Below, in pieces: positions 60,652 through 64,000 of a stretch of DNA of 64,000 nucleotides. Origin of the DNA: Anaerolentibacter hominis (lineage in GTDB: Bacteria > Bacillota > Clostridia > Lachnospirales > Lachnospiraceae). The notes under the pieces are model-generated. The model was not told the origin of the DNA and ran no database searches. It saw only the letters and a list, made by a program, of their open reading frames with translations. The stretch's first letter is position 1, and the number at the start of each line of letters is the position of its first letter. The translations under genes were made by a program, and so were the position numbers. The stretch lies in the NCBI RefSeq assembly GCF_032380675.1, contig NZ_JAWDIX010000003.1:157580-221579 (forward strand), read 5' to 3'.

Positions 60652-61052
60652 AAAACCTCCTCGGAATGATTCATTCCTTTTTTATATTTTTTGCGAAAAA
60701 AAGAACTGATCCCACCAAGAGCGCGGATAAATACCTCTGTTTCTTCCCCGGTCAGATTTTCCAAAATATCGTCAACCATCTCTTTGTGAAAACGGGCCAG
60801 ATAACCTTTTCGCTCCAAAATAGAAACAGTGGTGGTCAGGGTACCTGCCGTAATATTTAAGGCAGCCGCAATTTTCGTGGCCCGATTGTCACTGTTTTTC
60901 TCTTCCGCTATACAGACAGCCTCAATGACATGGAGTTCCCGGATGGAAAGATCCTTATAGCCATAATTGGAAATGCAGAGCTCTTCGGTCTTTAGTATCT
61001 CATTAAAAACATCTACGAGAAAATGATTCAGAGCCGATTCATCATGCTTCAT
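60648..61052 (-). CDS. MarR-like regulator lacking the DNA-binding wing
   Basis: 134 residues, ribosome site AAAGG 8 nt upstream. The MarR fold starts normally (LSIRELHVIEAVCIAEE, TKIAAALNITAGTLTTTVS, ILERKGYLAR). The next residues are FHKEMVDDILENLTGEETEVF, given here in part as FHKEMVDDILENL, which in relatives occur about 25 residues later. The usual wing with its acidic-basic hairpin and the TEKG helix start are missing, in frame. Relatives of this type control fatty-acid synthesis, and it is coupled to a DegV protein. It may be inactive as a classical repressor. Confidence 0.8.
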   Translation of the reverse strand: MKHDESALNHFLVDVFNEILKTEELCISNYGYKDLSIRELHVIEAVCIAEEKNSDNRATKIAAALNITAGTLTTTVSILERKGYLARFHKEMVDDILENLTGEETEVFIRALGGISSFFRKKYKKGMNHSEEVL

Positions 61053-61228
61053 ATCCTGCGCCTTTCTGAGAAATTATTTCGATTGTCAAAACAATTGCAT
61101 TATAGCCTGTGACCGTTGGAATGTCAATAGTGCTTTGAGGTTCAAACATTCTGTTTTATTGGAAAAAACCGGCTCCCATGTTATAATGAAAATAACCGAG
61201 CAAAGCAAGGTTATTTTCAACTTCTCAA

Positions 61229-61244
61229 CGTTTTGATCAAAACG
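61229..61244 (+). other. Palindrome before the dehydrogenase ribosome site
   Basis: CGTTTTGATCAAAACG is a perfect 16-bp palindrome, directly followed by GGAAAGG. The following 12 nt resemble the mtnN leader. Confidence 0.55.
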
Positions 61245-61263
61245 GGAAAGGAATGGTATAAAG

Positions 61264-62163
61264 ATGTTTCAAAAGATGGTTGTGATAGGCCCTACAAAAT
61301 TAACAGATGACTCAAAAGTAAAGCTGAAAGAATACGCTTCGGAGGTTATATATAATGAGCGGATTCTGGAGGAGGAAGATGACCTGGCCCGTGTGATTGG
61401 GGACGCAGACGGTGTGCTGGTCACCCTGGAAATTAAGGTAACCAGAAAGGTTATTGAGCAGTGTCCGAATATCCGTTATATCGGTATGTGCTGCAGTCTG
61501 TATTCTCCGGAGAGTGCAAACGTTGATATTATAGCTGCAAATGAAAGAGGTATTGTTGTAACCGGAATCAGGGATTACGGGGATGAAGGCGTAGTTGAAT
61601 ATGTTATCAGTGAACTAGTTCAGCTGCTTCATGGGTTTGGTAAGAATATGTGGAAACAGGAGCCTTATGAGCTGACCGGACAGAAGATAGGCGTACTGGG
61701 GATGGGAACTCTGGGAACACTGATCAGCCGGGCTCTGAAATTCTTCGGCGCAGATGTTTCTTATTACAGCCGGACAAGAAAGCCGGAGAGAGAAGCCGAA
61801 GGTATCCGATACAGAGAACTGGATGATCTGATGCAAAACGTAGATATCTGTATAGGCTGTCTGAACAAGAATGCGATTATAGTCCATCAGGAACAGCTCG
61901 ATTTATTTGGAAACGGCAAGATCCTGATGAATGTATCGATTGGACCGTTTACAGATGATAATGCGCTGAGGAACTGGCTCAAGGATTCTTCCAATTACTT
62001 TATGTGTGATAAGGCATGGTGTCTAGGAGACGAAAGCCTGGAGATCCTGCCAAACGTTTTGTGCCTGAATAAAGGGGCAGGAAGTTCCTATCAATTAATC
62101 GGCCGTTATAATAAGAAGGTACTCGGTAATATCGAGGCTTTTTTAGAAGCAGAAAATAAATAA
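61264..62163 (+). CDS. D-2-hydroxyacid dehydrogenase-like protein, catalytic residues lost
   Basis: 299 residues. The NAD-binding loop is clear (GQKIGVLGMGTLGTLISRAL, near residue 140) and the overall fold is that of D-isomer 2-hydroxyacid dehydrogenases. The catalytic arginine segment normally INTARG is MNVSIGP. The glutamate segment (DVFExEP) reads DKAWCLGDESLEI, and the histidine segment (TPHxxG) reads LNKGAGSS. All three catalytic positions seem replaced. It may bind NAD for another purpose. It stands alone, divergent from the MarR-degV pair. Confidence 0.8.
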   Translation: MFQKMVVIGPTKLTDDSKVKLKEYASEVIYNERILEEEDDLARVIGDADGVLVTLEIKVTRKVIEQCPNIRYIGMCCSLYSPESANVDIIAANERGIVVTGIRDYGDEGVVEYVISELVQLLHGFGKNMWKQEPYELTGQKIGVLGMGTLGTLISRALKFFGADVSYYSRTRKPEREAEGIRYRELDDLMQNVDICIGCLNKNAIIVHQEQLDLFGNGKILMNVSIGPFTDDNALRNWLKDSSNYFMCDKAWCLGDESLEILPNVLCLNKGAGSSYQLIGRYNKKVLGNIEAFLEAENK

Positions 62164-62274
62164 TTCATATAGCGCAACCTTTTTCTCCTCTTTCCGGTAT
62201 TTATTGTAGAAGGGTAACAGAAATAACAAAACGGAATGCCGTACAGGCATAGAAATGGAAAGGGGAGAAGTGAA

Positions 62275-63261
62275 ATGAAGAAGAAAATATGGTACGTAAT
62301 ACTGGCATTGATATTGACAGCCGGGCTTCTGGCCGGCTGTTCGAAAAGCGTGTATGAGACCATGCCTCAGAGTACGGATAATACCGCCTCTTCTGATTCA
62401 AAACATGACGCGGGGATGGATACAGAAAAAGGCGAGGTCATGGATGAGATGGAAACCAGCGCTCCGGAGGAAGCAGGCGGAGGAAAAGCGATAGTATCCA
62501 ATCAGAAAATCATATACAGATCCAGCCTCAGAGTAGAGACAAAAGAATTTGACAAGCTGCTGGACTTTGTAAAAGACACGGTAAGCCAGGCCGGCGGTTA
62601 CATGGAATCTTCAGAGGTATACGGCAACAGCTACTATAGTTCCCAGAGCTACCGGTCAGCAAATCTGGTAATCAGGATTCCGGCGGATAAACGAATCTCA
62701 ATAATAGACAGTATCTCCGGACAGTCTAATGTACTCAGCCACAGTGATTACGCGGAGAATGTTACGCTGGAATATGTGGACACAGAAAGCAGGCTGGAGG
62801 CCCTTAGAACAGAGCAGGAAAGACTGCTTGATTTTCTGAAAAAAGCTGAAAAAATGGAAGACGTCATTGCCCTTGAGGAGCGGTTTTCCCAAATACGGTA
62901 TGAGATTCAGGATTATGAGTCGAGAAAAAAGGTTCTGGATAATCAGATTGAGTACAGCACCATCTCCCTGGACATTCAGGAGGTTGCCAGAGAAACCAGT
63001 ATTCAGAATGAAACATTGGGGGACAGAATACAGAATGGATTCAGCGACACACTCTACCAGATGCGTTTGTCAGCAGAAGACTTCCTGGTATGGTTTCTCT
63101 CCAATATCATAATCATATTGATCTGGGTGGCTATACTGGTAATTGCAGTCCTTATACTTATCAAAATGATCAGAAAAAGAAGCAGGAAGAAAATAAAGAA
63201 AATGAATACGGAGCAGACGGATAAGGAAGGTAAGGACGAAAAGAAAGAATTGAAAGAATAG
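62275..63261 (+). CDS. DUF4349 lipoprotein
   Basis: 328 residues from MKKKIWYVILALILTAG, with AGGGGAG 7 nt upstream. The lipobox LLAGC puts the lipid cysteine at about residue 22. A low-complexity acidic linker follows, then the DUF4349 domain (KIIYRSSLRVETKEFDKLLD, YMESSEVYGNSYYSSQSYRS) with a central coiled coil (YVDTESRLEALRTEQERLLD). A C-terminal membrane helix (NIIIILIWVAILVIAVLILI) and a very basic tail end the protein. Function unknown; surface-exposed and doubly anchored. Confidence 0.88.
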   Translation: MKKKIWYVILALILTAGLLAGCSKSVYETMPQSTDNTASSDSKHDAGMDTEKGEVMDEMETSAPEEAGGGKAIVSNQKIIYRSSLRVETKEFDKLLDFVKDTVSQAGGYMESSEVYGNSYYSSQSYRSANLVIRIPADKRISIIDSISGQSNVLSHSDYAENVTLEYVDTESRLEALRTEQERLLDFLKKAEKMEDVIALEERFSQIRYEIQDYESRKKVLDNQIEYSTISLDIQEVARETSIQNETLGDRIQNGFSDTLYQMRLSAEDFLVWFLSNIIIILIWVAILVIAVLILIKMIRKRSRKKIKKMNTEQTDKEGKDEKKELKE

Positions 63262-63329
63262 TATAGAATGAATGTGGTTTACAGATTTTGGAAAAGAAGA
63301 TTAGTTGTTTCTTATTATATAGGTTGTTC

Positions 63330-63361
63330 AGGTGTGGAGATGAAGCAATTCATCCCCACCT
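63330..63361 (+). terminator. Terminator of the DUF4349 gene
   Basis: AGGTGTGG..GATGAA pairs with TTCATC..CCACCT across GCAA with small mismatches, followed by a T-rich stretch (TCAGTCTTTTGTCTTTT). Confidence 0.6.
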
Positions 63362-63949
63362 CAGTCTTTTGTCTTTTGGCCTTAATGAAATAAGAAATAA
63401 ACCCTATTTATAAGAATATCTTCTTAATATATGAGAAACAAGGGTTACTTATAAATTGTGTTAATAATATGTGCAGATCAGAAAATATAGGCCCATTTTT
63501 AGATTGTCGTGTCAAAATGCAACGATGGTATTCTACTCTGTTCTATATATAGGTTTGTAAATCTAATCACACACCTATATATAGTATGTTCCAGCGTGAA
63601 GCACTGTTTTGATACCCTAATTAGAGAAAAATTGACAATTAACTGTTGACATTTGGGACATACCATTATATAATAAATCTCACCGACGAAGAAAACAATT
63701 TAGAACTGCTTAAATGTAGAAAAAAAGTTGTTGACAAAGACGGTGATACATGTTAGACTATAGAAGTTGCTGACAAAACAGTAACAAGCGAACCTTGATA
63801 ACAGAACAGTAAAACAACCTTGAAAATTCCAGGAAAGAGAAGAGATTCTCGATCCAAAGATTTCAGAAAAAAGAACGCGTAAACTTCGAGAGAAGATTAC
63901 AACCTAGAAGCAGTAAAAGAAGCCAGATAACTGGCAAGGAAAGAACTTT
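63362..63949 (+). promoter_or_regulatory. rRNA operon leader with two promoters
   Basis: The roughly 690 bp before 16S rRNA contain no gene. P1: TTGACA (63646), 17 nt, TATAAT (63669), a perfect consensus. P2: TTGACA (63731), 17 nt, TAGACT (63754). Upstream is a perfect 12-bp inverted repeat CTATATATAGGT/ACCTATATATAG (63543-63584). A/T-rich sequence precedes P1 like an UP element. Confidence 0.85.
63543..63584. repeat. Perfect inverted repeat upstream of the rRNA promoters
   Basis: CTATATATAGGT and ACCTATATATAG, 12 of 12 complementary, with an 18-nt spacer, 62 bp before P1. Confidence 0.7.

Positions 63950-64000
<51 letters not shown>

Overview
The window is the replication-origin region of a spore-forming member of the Bacillota, most probably a Lachnospiraceae (Clostridia). 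The evidence is the gene order rpmH-rnpA-yidD-yidC-jag-mnmE-mnmG-rsmG read leftward and dnaA-dnaN-rlbA-recF-gyrB-gyrA read rightward, a parA-parB pair with two perfect parS sites, a BofA sporulation protein, a DUF2508 (YaaL) protein, several protein families typical of Lachnospiraceae (DUF3881, DUF4446, DUF4349, DUF5702), and an rRNA operon beginning at the right edge. Most genes left of the origin lie on the minus strand and most genes right of it on the plus strand, so transcription largely follows replication.

Layout. 1-9.6 kb: 3' end of an unrecognised gene, then recR-ybaB-dnaX, a phosphofructokinase, bioY, a PfoR-like membrane protein, a NiaR-type repressor, an orphan small protein with a divergent BirA-like protein, and pgi. 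9.8-13.8 kb: a membrane protein, mtnN, a TSCPD protein, murG and a HIT protein. 13.9-25.5 kb: a compact Gram-positive Tad/Flp pilus locus. Read on the minus strand its order is prepilin peptidase, TadZ-like ATPase, TadA ATPase, TadB, TadC with an Ig-like insertion, a 57-residue Flp pilin, a DUF5702 protein, a TadE-like protein with two zinc-ribbon-like modules, a second prepilin peptidase, a second TadE-like protein, an FHA protein and a rhomboid protease. 25.6-30.3 kb: bofA, yaaL, glgP and malQ. 30.4-36.2 kb: a ribose-type ABC sugar operon (binding lipoprotein, ATPase, permease, RpiB-like isomerase, PfkB kinase) divided by stem-loops.

36.6-48.6 kb: tRNA-Arg(CCU), DUF3881, DUF4446, parB/parA with parS, a coiled-coil protein, a GNAT enzyme, rsmG, mnmG, mnmE, jag, yidC, yidD, rnpA and rpmH. 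48.6-58 kb: the dnaA leader, dnaA, a probable oriC between dnaA and dnaN, dnaN, rlbA, recF, a small MITE-like element, gyrB and gyrA. 58-64 kb: class I fumarase alpha and beta subunits with a DnaA-box cluster between them, tRNA-Ser(GCU), DegV with a MarR-like regulator, a degenerate 2-hydroxyacid dehydrogenase, a DUF4349 lipoprotein, two strong rRNA promoters and the 5' end of 16S rRNA.

No phage, CRISPR array, transposase or defence island is visible. The most unusual material is the Tad locus (Ig-domain TadC, zinc-module TadE, a TadA whose conserved N-terminus has no canonical start codon, and linked rhomboid and FHA proteins). Next come several family members that have lost hallmark residues: the BirA-like protein, the RpiB-like protein, the dehydrogenase, and a MarR protein lacking its wing.
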